64,000 bases of DNA from Acanthornis magna (GCA_036785705.1 JAWUZG010001143.1:1-64000), one strand, 5' to 3'. Shown: positions 44,254 to 56,705, numbered from the stretch's first letter. Notes: generated by a model from the sequence alone, not told the origin. Program-made: numbers and translations.

Positions 44254-45410
44254 GTCCGGGGGGTGGGGTGGGGTGGGGTGGGGTGGGAGGAGGTCCTGGG
44301 GGGTGGAGACCATGAATGGGTGGTGGGAATGATGGATGGGAGAAGGTTCTGGGTGGTGGAGATCATGGATAGGTGGTGGGGATGATGGATGGGTGGTGGA
44401 GATGATGGGTGGGTGGTGGAGATGATGGGAGTGAGGGATGGGAGAAGGTCCTGGGTGGTGGGAATGATGGATGGGAGAAGGTTCTGGGTGGTGGAGACCA
44501 CGGGTGGGTGGTGGAGATGATGGGTGGGAGAAAGTTCTGGGTGGTGGGAATGGATTGGAGAAGGTTCTGGGTGGTGGGAACCATGAATGAGTGATGGAGA
44601 TGATGGATGGGAGAAGGTCCTGGGTGGAGATGGTGGGTGGGAGAAGGTCCTGGGTGCTGGGAATGGGTTGGAGAAGGTTCTGGGTGGTGGAGATCATGGA
44701 TGGGTGGTGGAGATGGTGGATGGGAGAAGGTCCTGGGGTGGTGGGGATGGGTGGGAGAAGGTCCTGGGGGTGGAGGTGGTGGGTGGGAGAAGGTTCTGGG
44801 TGGTGGAGATCACGGGTGGGTGGTGGAGATGATGGATGGGAGAAGGTCCTGGGTGGTGGAAACGATGGATGGGTGGTGGAGATGATGGGAATGAGGGATA
44901 GGAGAAGGTTCTGGGTGGTGGGAACCATGAATGAGTGGCGGAGATGATGGATGGGTGATGGAGATGATAGATAGGAGAAGGTCCTGGGTGGTGGAGATGG
45001 GTGGGAGAAGGTTCTGGGTGGTGGAAACCATGGATGGGTGAAGGTCCTGGGTGGTGGAGATGGTGGGTGGGAGAAGATCCTGGGTGCTGGAATGGGTTGG
45101 AGAAGGTTCTGGGTGGTGGAGACCATGGGCAGGTGGTGGAGATGATGGATGGGAGAAGGTCCTGGGTGGTGGAGAAGGTCCTGGATGGTGGAGATGATGG
45201 ATTGGTGATGGAGATGATGGGTGGGAGAAAGTCCTGGGTGGTGGAGATGATGGATTGGTGATGGAGATGATGGGTTGGAGAAGGTCCTGGGTGGTGGACA
45301 CAATGGATGGGTGGTGGGAATGGGTTGCAGAAGGCCTTGGTTGATGGAAAAGTTTTTAGAAGGTTTTGGATGATGGATTTGGGTGGGAGAAGGTCCTGGG
45401 TGATGGATTA
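44254..45410. repeat. GGTGGGAGAAGGTCCTGGGTGGTGG minisatellite, intron 15
   Basis: Starts with (GTGGG)n at the donor, then about 35 copies of the unit that also fills introns 11 and 13, including GTGGTGGAGATGATGGATGG. Confidence 0.92.
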
Positions 45411-46610
45411 GCGTGGGACCATCTCCTCATTGATCTTGGGTGGGACCATTGCATTGATGATGGGTGGTCCCATCTACTCATTGATGTTGTCCTGTGGTTC
45501 CATCTCATTGATCTCGGGTGGTCCCACCTCCCACTGAAGTTCTTGGGTGGTCCCACCTCACTGAAGTTCTCAGGTGGTCCCTGAAGTTCTCAGGTGGTCC
45601 CACCTCACTGATCATGGGTGGTCCCATCTCATTGATCTTCTTAGGTGGTCCCTGAAGTTCTCAGGTGGTCCCTGAAGTTCTAGGGTTGTCCCATCTCATT
45701 GATCATGGGTGGTTCCACCTCACTGAAGTTCTCAGGTGGTCCCTGAATTTCTTGGGTGGTCCCTGAAGTTCTCAGTGGTCCCATCTCCCACTGAAGTTCT
45801 TGGGTGGTCCCATCTCATTGATCATGGGTGGTCCCACTTCCCCCTGAAGTTCTCAGGTGGTCCCTGAAGTTCTCGGGTGGTCCCATCTTCTCATTGAGGT
45901 TCTCCTGTGGTCCCACCTCCCACTGAAGTTCTCCTGTGGTCCCATCTCATTGATCTCAGGTGGTCCCATCTCCTCATTGATGTTTTTGGGTGGTCCCACC
46001 TCAATGAAGTTCTCAGGTGGTCCCTGAAGTTCCTCAGGTGGTCCCATCTCATTGATCATGGGTGGTTCCACCTCACTGAAGTTCTCAGGTGGTCCCACCT
46101 CCCACTGAAGTTTTCAGGTGGTCCCACCTCACTGATCATGGGTGGTCCCATCTCATTGATCTTCTCTGGTGGTCCCTGAAGTTCTCGGGTGGTCCCTGAA
46201 GTTCTCGGGTGGTCCCATCTCACTGATCATGGGTGGTTCCACCTCACTGAAGTTCTCAGGTGGTCCCCATCTCCCACTGAAGTTCTTGGGTGGTCCCATC
46301 TCATTGATCATGGGTGGTCCCACTTCCCCCTGAAGTTCTCAGGTGGTCCCATCTTCTCATTGAGGTTCTCCTGTGGTCCCACCTCACTGAAGTTCTCCTG
46401 TGGTCCCACCTCACTGAAGTTCTCAGGTGGTCCCACCTCCCCTTGAAGTTCTCAGGTGGTCCCTGAAGTTCTCAGGTGGTCCCTGAAGTTCTCGGGTGGT
46501 CCCTGAAGTTCTTAGGTGGTCCCACCTCACTGATCATGGGTGGTCCCATCTCATTGATCTTCTCTGGTGGTCCCTGAAGTTCTCGGGTGGTCCCACCCCC
46601 ATGGACCTCC
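45411..46610. repeat. CTGAAGTTCTCAGGTGGTCCC array, intron 15
   Basis: About 50 copies of CTGAAGTTCTCAGGTGGTCC and CACTGATCATGGGTGGTCCC, with frequent TGATCA. A brief unique stretch (46600-46630) precedes the exon 16 acceptor. Confidence 0.92.
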
Positions 46611-46638
46611 CCCTCCTCTCTCTGACCCCTCCCCCCAG

Positions 46639-46841
46639 GAGACCACCCTGGCGCAGGCCGAGCTGCCGGACTCGGTGGAAGGAGTGACCAAGGCCCTGAA
46701 GAAGCACAAGGACTTCTCCACCAGCCTGGAGCTGAACCTGCAGAAGGTCCAGCTCGTCCTCCAGGCCGGCGAGAGCCTCCGGCGGCAGCGCAACCTCCAC
46801 GGCGAGCGCGTGGGCCAGGCCATGGAGGAGCTCCGGGCCAC
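46639..46841 (+). CDS. SPTBN4: SPTBN4 coding exon 16 (repeat 9)
   Basis: 203 nt, residues 1185-1251 plus two bases: ETTLAQAELPDSVEGVTKAL, KKHKDFSTSLELNLQKVQLV, LQAGESLRRQRNLHGERVGQ AMEELRA. The pattern AELPDSVEGV-KALKKHKDFSTSLELN-QK fits helix B of repeat 9; human beta-IV has AELPGTVESVEEALKQHRDF. The acceptor is CCCCCCAG (AG at 46637-46638); the donor is AC followed by GTAGGT (GT at 46842), phase 2. Confidence 0.94.
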
Positions 46842-47870
46842 GTAGGTGACACCTGCCCGGGAGGGCCTCGGGAACCCAAAAAATGTTCTGGGAAACCAAA
46901 AAATGTTCTGGGAAAACAAAAAAATCACTCGGGAACCCAAAAAATGTTCTGGGAAAACAAAAAAACTTCTCAGGAACCCAAAAAAATCACCCAAAATCCA
47001 AAAAAACTTCTCAGGAACCCAAAAAAAATCACTCGGGAACCCAAAAAATGTTCTGGGAATCCCAAAAAAATCACTCAGGAACCCAAAAAATGTTCTGGGA
47101 ACCCAAAAAATGTTCTGGGAACTCCAAAAAAATCACTCAAAATCCAAAAAAACTTCTCAGGAACCCAAAAAACCTCACGGGAACCCAAAAAATGTTCTGG
47201 GAAAACAAAAAAACTTCTCAGGAACCCAAAAAAATCACCCAAAATCCAAAAAAGACTTCTCAGGAACCCAAAAAACCTCACGGGAACCCAAAAAATGTTC
47301 TGGGAAAACAAAAAAACTTCTCAGGAACCCAAAAAAATCACCCAAAATCCAAAAAAACTTCTCAGGAACCCCAAAAAACCTCAGGGGAACCCAAAAAATG
47401 TTCTGGGAACCCCAAAAAAATCACTCAGGAACCCAAAAAAACCTTCTCAGGAACCCAAAAAACCCCAGGGGAACCCAAAAATTGTTCTGGGAACCCCAAA
47501 AAAATGTTCTGGGAAACAAAAAAAAAATCACTCAGGAACCCAAAAAATGTTCTGGGAAACAGAAAAAATCACTCGGGAACCCAAAAAAAACTTCTCAGGA
47601 ACCAAAAAAAACCTCAGGGGAACCCAAAAAATGTTCTGGGAACCCCAAAAAATCACTCAGGAACCCAAAAAATGTCTCAGGAACCCAAAAAAATGTTCTG
47701 GGAACCCCAAAAAAATCACTCAGGAACCTAAAAAATGTTTTGGGAACCCCAAAAATCACTCAGGAACCCAAAAAAAAACTTCTCAGGAACCCAAAAAATG
47801 TTCTGGAAAAACAAAAAAATCACTCGGGAACCCAAAAAACCCTCCAGGAACCACAAAAAAATCCAAAAAT
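46842..47870. repeat. GGAACCCAAAAAATGTTCTGGG array, intron 16
   Basis: About 45 copies mixing GGGAACCCAAAAAATGTTCT, AAAATCACTCAGGAACCC and AAAACTTCTCAGGAACCC. The A-rich plus strand gives Lys/Asn/Pro-rich open frames that are not coding. Confidence 0.92.
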
Positions 47871-48815
47871 TGGGGTTAATTAATGGAAGGATAAAGGAGA
47901 CTTAATTGGGGTTAATCAGGAGTTAATTGGGGATTAATTGGGGTTAGTTGGGGATTCATTAATGAAAGGATGAAGGAGACTTAATTGGGGTTAATTAGGA
48001 GTTAATTGGGGAAAAATTGGGGGTTAATTTGGGGTAATTAATGAAAGGATTAAGGAGACTTAATTGGGGTTATTTGGGGATTAATTGGGGGTTAATTTGG
48101 GGTAATTAATGAAAAGATAAAGGAGATTTAATTGGGGTTAATTGGGGATTAGTTTGGGTTAATTAGTAAAGGCTTTTTGAAGGCTTAATTGGGGTTAATT
48201 AGGGGTTAATTGGGGGTTAATTTGGGTTAATTAACGAAAAGATAAAGGAGATTTAGTTGGGGTTAATCAGGGGTTAATTTGGTTAATTAGGGGTCGATTA
48301 ATGAAAAGATAAAGGAGACTTAATTGAGGTTAATTAGGAGTCAATTAGGGGTTAATTGGGGATTAATTGGGGATAATTAATGAAAGGATAAAGATGACTT
48401 AATTGGGGTTAATTAGGAGTTAATTGGGCATTAATTGGAGTTAATTCGGGTTAATTAATGAAAGAATAAAGGAAACTTAAGTGGGATTAATTAGGGGTTA
48501 ATCGGGGGTTAATTGGGGATTCATTAATGGAAAGATAAAGAAGAGTTAATTGGGGATTATTTGATTAATTAATAAAAGCTTAATGCAAGGTTAATGAGGG
48601 TTAATTAGGGGTTAATTCAGAATTAATTGGGAGTTAATTAATAAAGGCTTAATGGAGGCTTAATTAGGGTTAGTTAGGGTCTAATTTGCGTTAATGAAGG
48701 TTTAATTGGGGTTAATTAACAAAAGGGCCATGAAGGCTCGATTGGGGTTAATTAGGAGTTAATCAGGGTCTAATTGGGATTAATTAGGGGCTAATTAATT
48801 AGCGCTAATGAGTGT
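47871..48815. repeat. TTAATTGGGGTTAATTAGGAGTTAATT array, intron 16
   Basis: An AT-rich array of GGGGTTAATTAGGAGTTAATT and TTAATGAAAGGATAAAGGAGAC units, about 50-100 bp each. It is the only clearly AT-rich kilobase in the window. It ends at GTGTTTTCCCGCAG. Confidence 0.9.
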
Positions 48816-48825
48816 TTTCCCGCAG

Positions 48826-48916
48826 GAGCCAGCGCAATCAGCAGAAGGCTCAGGAGTGGACGCGGCGACTGCAGGATCACCTGGAGCTGCAGAGGTTCCT
48901 GCAGGAGTGCCGCGAG
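48826..48916 (+). CDS. SPTBN4: SPTBN4 coding exon 17 (end of repeat 9, helix A of repeat 10)
   Basis: 91 nt, residues 1252-1282: TSQRNQQKAQEWTRRLQDHL then ELQRFLQECRE. LELQxFLxxCxEL-DGW (completed in exon 18) is helix A of repeat 10. The acceptor is TTTTCCCGCAG (AG at 48824-48825); the donor is GAG followed by GTCAGA (GT at 48917), phase 0. Its last ~36 nt with donor recur twice in the intron. Confidence 0.93.
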
Positions 48917-49708
48917 GTCAGAAATCCCAAAATTCACCCCAAAATATCCAAAATTCACCCCAAATTACCCAAAATTCCAAAAATTCACCCCAAAATTCAT
49001 CAAAATCCACCCCAAATTACCCCCAAAATGGCCCAGATTTACCCCAAAATTGCCATAAATTGACCCAAAATTCACACAAAATTCACCCCAAATTACCTAA
49101 AATTCAGCCAAAGTTACCCCAAAATTCACCCCAAATTTGCCCCAAAATTACCACAAAAATTGCCCCAAAATTCACCCAAATTTGCCCAAAGTTCATCCCA
49201 AAATTGCTCCAAAATTTTTCTCAAAATTGGTGAAAATTCACTCAAAATTGCCCCAAATTTACCACAAAGATGCCCCAAATTTGCCCAAAATTCACCCCAA
49301 AATTGCTCCCGAAATTGCCCCAAATTGCCCCAAAATTACCCAAAATTCAGCCAAAGTTAGCCCAAAATTCACCCCAAATTTGCCCAAATTTGCCCCAAAA
49401 TTACCACAAAAATTGCCCCAAAATTCACCCAAATTTGCCCAAAATTCATCCCAAAATTGCCCCAAAATTGCTCCAAAATTTTTCTCAAAATTGGTGAAAA
49501 TTCACCCCAGAATTGCCCCACATTTACCACAAAATTGCCCCAAATTCACCCACAATTCACCCAAAATTCAGCCAAAATCGCCTCAAATTCACCTAAATTA
49601 CCCAAATTGCCCCAAATTCCCCCAGAATTCCCAAATTTACCCAAAATTCATCAAAATCCGCCCAAATTTCCCCCAAAATTGTCCCTGGAGCTGTTGGGCT
49701 CAGGAGCC

Positions 49709-49745
49709 CCTGGAGCTGCAGAGGTTCCTGCAGGAGTGCCGCGAG
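49709..49745 (+). pseudogene. Exon 17 3'-end copy 1 with donor, intron 17
   Basis: CCTGGAGCTGCAGAGGTTCC through to TGCCGCGAG, followed by GTCAGAAATCCC, matches the true exon 17 end and donor. In frame it reads LELQRFLQECRE. No acceptor is adjacent. GT at 49746. Confidence 0.92.
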
Positions 49746-50538
49746 GTCAGAAATCCCAAAAATATCCAAAATTCGCCCGAAATTACCCGAAATTCCAAAA
49801 ATTCACCCCAAAATTCATCAAAATCCACCCCAAATTACCCAAAATGGCCCAGATTTACCCCAAAATTGCCATAAATTGACCCAAGAATTGCCCCAAAGTT
49901 GCCCCAAATTTTCCCAAAATTCACCCCAAATTCACCCCAAAATTGCTCCCGAAATTGCCCCAAATTCACCCAAAATTGCTCCAAAATTTCCCCAAAATTG
50001 GTGAAAATTCACCCCAGAATTGCCCCAAATTTACCACAAAATTGCCCCAAAATTCACCCCAAAATTCAGCCAAAGTTAGCCCCAAAATTCACCCCAAAAT
50101 TCATCCCAAAATTGCCCCAAAATTACCCAAAATTGTCCCAAATTTGCCCCAAAATTCATCCCAAAATTACCTCAAATTCACCCAAAATTACCCAAAATTC
50201 ATCAAAATTAACCTAAAATTGCCCCAAATTCGCTCAAATTCACCCAAAATTGCCCCAAAATTACCACAAAAATTGCACCAAAATTCACCTGAATTCGCCC
50301 AAAATTCACCCAAAACTACCTCAAATTCACCCGAAATTACACAAAATTCGTCAAAATTAACCTAAAATTGCCCCAAATTCACCCAGAATTCCCTCAAAAT
50401 TCACTCAAAATTGCCTCAAATTCACCTAAATTACCCAAATTGCCCCAAATTTCCCCAGAATTCCCAAATTTACCCAAAATTCATCAAAACTCACCCCAAA
50501 ATTCATCAAAATCCTCCCAAATTTACCCCAAAATTGTC

Positions 50539-50575
50539 CCTGGAGCTGCAGAGGTTCCTGCAGGAGTGCCGCGAG
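50539..50575 (+). pseudogene. Exon 17 3'-end copy 2 with donor, intron 17
   Basis: A second copy of the LELQRFLQECRE-encoding end plus GTCAGAAATCCCAAAAATAT, again without acceptor. The downstream bases match copy 1 (AAAAATATCC) better than the true junction, so copies 1 and 2 share a later duplication. GT at 50576. Confidence 0.92.
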
Positions 50576-52055
50576 GTCAGAAATCCCAAAAATATCCAAA
50601 ATTCACCCGAAATTGCCCAAAAAATCAAAAATTCACCCCAAATTACCCAAAATATCAAAACTTCACCCCAAAATTCATCAAAATCCACCCCAAATTACCC
50701 CAAAATGGCCCAGATTTACCCCAAAATGGCCCCAAATTCACCCCAAAATTATCACAGAATTGCCCCAAAATTGCTCCAAAATTTCCCCAAAATTGGTGAA
50801 AATTCACTCCAAAATTGCCCCAAAATTACCACAGAATTTTCCCAAAATTCACCCAAAGCTCACCCAAAATTGCCCCAAAATTCACCCAAAATTACCCAAA
50901 ATTCAGCCAAAGTTAGCCCAAAATTCACCCCAAAATTCACCCCAGAATTGCCCCAAATTCACCCAAAATTGTCCCAAATTTGCCCCAAAATTCACCCAAA
51001 ATTCATCCCAAAATTACCTCAAATTCACCCAAAATTACCCCAAAATTTGTCAAAATTAACCTAAAATTGCCCCAGATTCGCTCAAATTCACCCAAAATTG
51101 CCCCAAAATTACCAAAAAAATTCACCCAAAATTCACCTAAAATTCATCCCAAAATTGCCCCAAAATTGCTCCAAAATTTCCCCAAAATTGGTGAAAATTC
51201 ACCCCAGAATTGCCCCAAATTTACCCCAAAATTGCCATAAATTGACCCAAAATTGACCCCAAATTACCTGAATTTCAGCCAAAGTTGCCCCAAAATTCAC
51301 CCCAAAATTACCCCAAATTTGCCCCAAAATTCACCCAAAATTCATCCCAAAATTACCTCAAATTCACCCAAAATTACCCCAAAATTTGTCAAAATTAACC
51401 TAAAATTGCCCCAAATTCGCTCAAATTCACCCAAAATTGCCCCAAACTTACCACAAAAATTGCCCCAAAATTGCCCCAAAATTCACCCAAATTCGCCCAA
51501 AATTAATCCCAAAATTCTGCCCAAAATTGCTCCAAAATTTCCCCAAAATTGGTGAAAATTCACCCCAGAATTGCCCCAAATTTACCCCAAAATTGCCCCA
51601 AATTTGCCCAAAATTCACCCAAAATTGCCCGAAATTTACCTAAATTACCCAAATTGCCCCAAATTTACCCAAAATTCATCAAAATTCACCCAAAATTACC
51701 CCAAACTTGCCTAAAATTACCCCAAATTCACCCAAAATTGCCCCAAATTCCCCAAAATTCCCCAAAATTTATCTAAATCCACCCAGAATTACCCCAAATC
51801 CACCCAAAATTTGCCTAAATTTACCCAAAATTGCCCCAAATTCACCCAAAATTTGCCTAAATTTCCCCTAAATTGCCCCAAATTCACCCAAAATTTGCTT
51901 AAATTCACCCAAAATTACCCAAAGTTTACCCAAAATTACCCAAAATTACCCCAAATTCACCCAAAATTCACCTAAATTCACCCAAAATTACCCAAAATTA
52001 CCCCAAAATTACCAAAATTCACCCAAAATTCACCTAAATTTTCCCCAAAATTTTC

Positions 52056-54420
52056 CCAAAAATTGCCCCAAAAAATTTCCCTTTTCCCTGGGATTTTGGA
52101 TTTTTTTTTTCCCCAAGATTTTTTGGGGAATTTCTTGGGATTTTTGGGGTGGATTTCCCAGGATTTGGTTTGGTTTTTTCCCCAGGATTTTTGGGGGAAT
52201 TTCTGGGATTTTGGGGTTTTTTTCCCAAGATTTTGGGATTTTTTTCCCGAGATTTTTGGGATTTTTTTTCCCGAGATTTTTGGGGGAATTTCCCAGGATT
52301 TTGGGTTTTTTTCCCAGGAATTTTGCAGTGGTCCAGCCCTGGGATTTTGGGATTTTTTTTCCCAGGATTTTGGTGTTTTTTCCCCAAAATTTTAGGATTT
52401 TTTCCCCCGAGATTTTGGGATTTTTTTCCCAAGATTTTGGATTTTTTCCCGAGATTTTTGGGGGAATTTCCCAGGATTTTGGGGTTTTTTCCCAAGATTT
52501 TGGGATTTTTCCCAGGATTTTGGGGTTTTTTCCTCGAGGATTTTGCGGCGGTCCAGCCCCGGAATTTTGGGGTTTTTTCCCAGGATTTTGGGATATTTTT
52601 CCCAGGATTTTGGGTTTTTTCCCTGCAATTTTGGGGTTTGGGTTTTTTCCCTGCAATTTTGGGGTTTTTTCCAGGATTTTGAAATTTTTTTCCCGAGATT
52701 TTTGGGGGAATTTCCCAGGATTTTGGGTTTTTTTCCCAGGAATTTTGCGGTGGTCCAGCCCTGGGATTTTGGGATTTTTTTTCCCAGGATTTTGGTGTTT
52801 TTCCCCAAAATTTTAGGATTTTTTCCCCCGAGATTTTGGGATTTTTTTTCCCAAGATTTTGGATTTTTCCCAGGATTTTGGGGTTTTTTCCTCGAGGATT
52901 TTGCGGCGGTCCAGCCCCGAATTTTGGGTTTTTTCCCAGGATTTTGGGATATTTTTCCCAGGATTTTGGGTTTTTTCCCTGCAATTTTGGGGTTTTTTCC
53001 AGGATTTTGAGATTTTTTTCCCGAGATTTTTGGGGGAATTTCCAGGATTTTGGGGTTTTTTCCCAGGAATTTTGCGGTGGTCAGCCCTGGGATTTTGGGA
53101 TTTTTTTTCCCAGGATTTTGGTGTTTTTCCTTAAAATTTTAGGATTTTTATTTCGCGAGATTTTGGGGTTTTTTCCCAAGATTTTGGGATTTTTTCCCGA
53201 GATTTTTGGGGGAATTTCCCAGGATTTTGGGGTTTTTTCCCAAGATTTTGGCATTTTTCCCAGGATTTTGGGATTTTTTCCCGAGATTTTTGGGGGAATT
53301 TCCCAGGATTTTGGGGTTTTTTCCTCGAGGATTTTGCGGCGGTCCAGCCCCGGAATTTTGGGGTTTTTTCCCAGGATTTTGGGATATTTTTCCCAGGATT
53401 TTGGGTTTTTTCCCTGCAATTTTGGGGTTTTTTCCAGGATTTTGAGATTTTTTTCCCGAGATTTTTGGGGGAATTTCCCAGGATTTTGGGTTTTTTTCCC
53501 AGGAATTTTGCGGTGGTCCAGCCCTGGATTTTGGGATTTTTTTTCCCAGGATTTTGGTGTTTTTCCCCAAAATTTTAGGATTTTTATTTCACGAGATTTT
53601 GGGGTTTTTCTCCCAAGACTTTGGGATTTTTTCTCCGAGATGTTAAAGGAAATTTCCCAGGATTTGGGGTTTTTTTCCCAGGATTTTGGGGTATTTTCCC
53701 CCCAAGATTTTGGGGTTTTTTCCGAAGATTTTGGGATTTTTCCCAGGATTTTGGGGGAATTTCCCAGGATTTTGGGTTTTTTCCTCGAAGATTTTGTGGC
53801 GGTCCAGCCCCGGAATTTTGGGATATTTTTCCCAGGATTTTGGGTTTTTTTCCCTGCAATTTTGGGGTTTTTTCCAGGATTTTGAAAATTTTTTCCCGAG
53901 ATTTTTGGGGGAATTTCCCAGGATTTTGGGTTTTTTTCCCAGGAATTTTGCGGTGGTCCAGCCCTGGGATTTTGGGATTTTTTTTCCCAGGATTTTGGTG
54001 TTTTTCCTAAAATTTTAGGATTTTTATTTCGCGAGATTTTGGGGTTTTTTTCCCAAGACTTTGGGATTTTTTCTCCGAGATTTTAAAGGAAATTTCCCAG
54101 GATTTGGGGTTTTTTTCCCAGATTTTGGGGTATTTTTCCCCCAAGATTTTGGAGTTTTTTTCCGAAGATTTTGGGATTTTTCCCAGGATTTTGGGGGAAT
54201 TTCCCAGGATTTTGGGTTTTTTCCTCGAAGATTTTGTGGCGGTCCAGCCCTGGAATTTTGGGGTTTTTTCCAGGATTTGGGGTTTTTTTCCTGCGATTTT
54301 GGGGTTTTTTCCAGGATTTTGGGATTTTTTTCTCCGAGATTTTTGGGGGAATTTCCCAGGATTTTGGGATTTTTTTCCTGCGATTTTGGGATTTTTTTCC
54401 CTGCGATTTTGGATTTTCCC
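52056..54420. repeat. TTTTTCCCAGGATTTTGGGA array, intron 17 part 2
   Basis: Dense CCCAGGATTTTGGG and CCCGAGATTTTTGGGGGAAT words, with about ten insertions of TTTTGCGGCGGTCCAGCCCC / TTTTGCGGTGGTCCAGCCCT marking a higher-order unit of a few hundred bp. Polypyrimidine-CCCAGG words resemble 3' splice sites on the plus strand. Confidence 0.92.
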
Positions 54421-56395
54421 CCCGAGATTTTTGGGGTATTTTCCGGGATTTTGAATTTTTTTTTCCCGGGATTTTTGGGATATTTCTCCCGCTATTTCAG
54501 GCTATTTTTCCCGGGATTTCTGGGAATTTTTCCCGGGATTTCGGGCTCTTTTCCCGGGATTCTGGGGCGCCCCCGCTCCGGATATTTTTCCCGATACTTT
54601 GTGATTTTTCCCCGGGATTTTTGGGATATTTCCCCCGGGATTTCAGGCTATTTTTCCCGGGATTTTTGGGAATTTATCCCGGGATTTCGGGCTCTTTTCC
54701 CGGGATTCTGGGGGCGCCCCCGCTCCGGAATTTTTGGGTATTTTCCCCGGGATTTTTGGGATTTTTTTCCCAATATTTTGTGATTTTTTCCCGGGATTTT
54801 TGGGATATTTTCTCCGCTATTTCAGGGTATTTTTCCCGGGATTTTTGGGAATTTTTCCCGGGATTTCGGGCTCTTTTCCCGGGATTCTGGGGCGCCCCCG
54901 CTCCGGAATTTTTGGGTATTTTCCTCGGGATTTTTGGGATATTTTTCCCAATATTTTGGGATTTTTTCCGCGGTACTTTGGGATATTTCCCCCGGGATTT
55001 CAGGCTATTTTTCCCGGGATTTTTGGGAATTTTTCCCGGGATTTTGGGCTCTTTTCCCGGGATTCTGGGGCGCCCCCGCTCCGGAATTTTTGGGTATTTT
55101 CCCCGGGATTTTTGGGATTTTTTTCCCAATATTTTGTGATTTTTCCCCGGGATTTTTGGGATATTTCTCCCGCTATTTCAGGGTATTTTTCCCGGGATTT
55201 TTGGGAATTTTTCCCGGGATTTCGGGCTCTTTTCCCGGGGATTCTGGGGGCGCCCCCGCTCCGGGATTTTTGGGTATTTTCCCCGGGATTTTTGGGATTT
55301 TTTTCCCAATATTTTTTGATTTTTTCCCGGGATTTTTGGGAATTTTTCCCGGGATTTCGGGCTCTTTTCCCGGGATTCTGGGGCGCCCCCGCTCCGGAAT
55401 TTTTGGGTATTTTCCTCGGGATTTTTGGGATATTTTTCCCGATACTTTGTGATTTTTCCCCGGGATTTTTGGATATTTCCCCCGGGATTTTGGGGTGTAT
55501 TTCCCGGGATTTTTGGGAATTTTTCCCGGGATTTCGGGCTCTTTTCCCGGGATTCTGGGGCGCCCCCGCTCCGGAATTTTTGGGTATTTTCCCCGGGATT
55601 TTTGTGATTTTTTTCCCAATATTTTTTGATTTTTCCCCCGGGATTTTTGGGATATTTCTCCCGCTATTTCAGGGTATTTTTCCCGGGATTTTTGGGAATT
55701 TTTCCCGGTATTTTTGGGAATTTTTCCCGAGATTTCGGGCTCTTTTCCCGGGATTCTGGGGCGCCCCCGCTCCGGGATTTTTGGGTATTTTCCCCGGGAT
55801 TTTTGGGATTTTTTCCCAATATTTTTTGATTTTTTCCCGGGATTTTTGGGAATTTTTCCCGGGATTTCGGGCTCTTTTCCCGGGATTCTGGGGCGCCCCC
55901 GCTCCGGAATTTTTGGGTATTTTCCTCGGGATTTTTGGGATATTTTTCCCGATACTTTGTGATTTTTCCCCGGGATTTTTGGGATATTTCCCCCGGGATT
56001 TTGGGGTGTATTTCCCGGTACTTTTGGGAATTTTTCCCGGGATTTCGGGCTCTTTTCCGGGGATTCTGGGGGCGCCCCCGCTCCGGGATTTTTGGGTATT
56101 TTCCCCGGGATTTTTGGGATTTTTTTCCCAATATTTTTTTATTTTTTCCCGGTATTTTTGGGAATTTTTCCCGGGATTTCGGGCTCTTTTCCCGGGATTC
56201 TGGGGCGCCCCCGCTGCGGGATTTTTGGGTATTTTCCTCGGGATTTTTGGGATATTTTTCCCGATACTTTGTGATTTTTCCCCGGGATTTTTGGGATATT
56301 TTCTCCGCTATTTCAGGGTATTTTTCCCGGGATTTTTGGGATTTTTTCCCGGGATTTCGGGCTCTTTTCCCGGGATTCTGGGCGCCCCCGCTGCG
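54421..56395. repeat. TTTCCCGGGATTTTTGGGATA array with GGGGCGCCCCCGCTCCGG islands, intron 17 part 3
   Basis: Twelve copies of a GC-rich island, TTTCGGGCTCTTTTCCCGGG followed by ATTCTGGGGCGCCCCCGCTC CGG, start near 54541, 54688, 54868, 55046, 55223, 55357, 55536, 55736, 55867, 56047, 56179 and 56357. They are spaced 130-200 bp in a background of CCCGGGATTTTTGGG. Each contains the palindromes CCCGGG and GGGGCGCCCC. Confidence 0.92.
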
Positions 56396-56705
56396 GGATT
56401 TTCGCTCGGCTCCCGCCCGAGGCTCATCCTCTGCTCTCCGCTCGGATCTGCTGCATCACGGCTGAGCTTCGGCCTCACCTCAGCCTCCTCCTCCTCCTCC
56501 TTTTTTTTTCCTCTTTTTTTCCATCCCCGTCCTCATTTCTCATCCTCGCTCTCCTTTTTTTCCATTCCCATCCTCGGTTTTTTTTCAATTTTCAGCTTTT
56601 TTTCGGCGTTTTTATCTTCATTTTCCGTCCTCCTTTTCCATCCTCCTCCATTTTCCACCTTCCTCCTCCTCCTCCTCCTCCTCCTCCTCTCCCCCCGGGG
56701 GCTTT
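56396..56705 (+). other. Non-repetitive GC/CT-rich island in intron 17
   Basis: About 90 bp of unique sequence (TTTTCGCTCGGCTCCCGCCC, GAGGCTCATCCTCTGCTCTC, CGCTCGGATCTGCTGCATCA) followed by 200 bp of CT-rich DNA with (CCT)n. It is the longest non-array segment in the 9.7-kb intron 17. It sits next to the exons of repeat 10, where the short beta-IV isoform (sigma-6) begins, but I see no clear donor site or initiator, so a promoter role is speculative. Confidence 0.4.

Larger units (their letters stand above)
48917..52055. repeat. CCCCAAAATTCACCCAAAATTGCC array, intron 17 part 1
   Basis: About 3.1 kb of 10-12-bp words such as CCCCAAAATTG, CCCAAAATTCA and CCCCAAATTTA. It hosts two copies of the exon 17 donor edge. 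Confidence 0.93.

Noticed and set aside
47871..48815. Telomere-like GGGGTTA words
   Set aside because: TTAATTGGGG units are irregular and not TTAGGG; no vertebrate telomere array.
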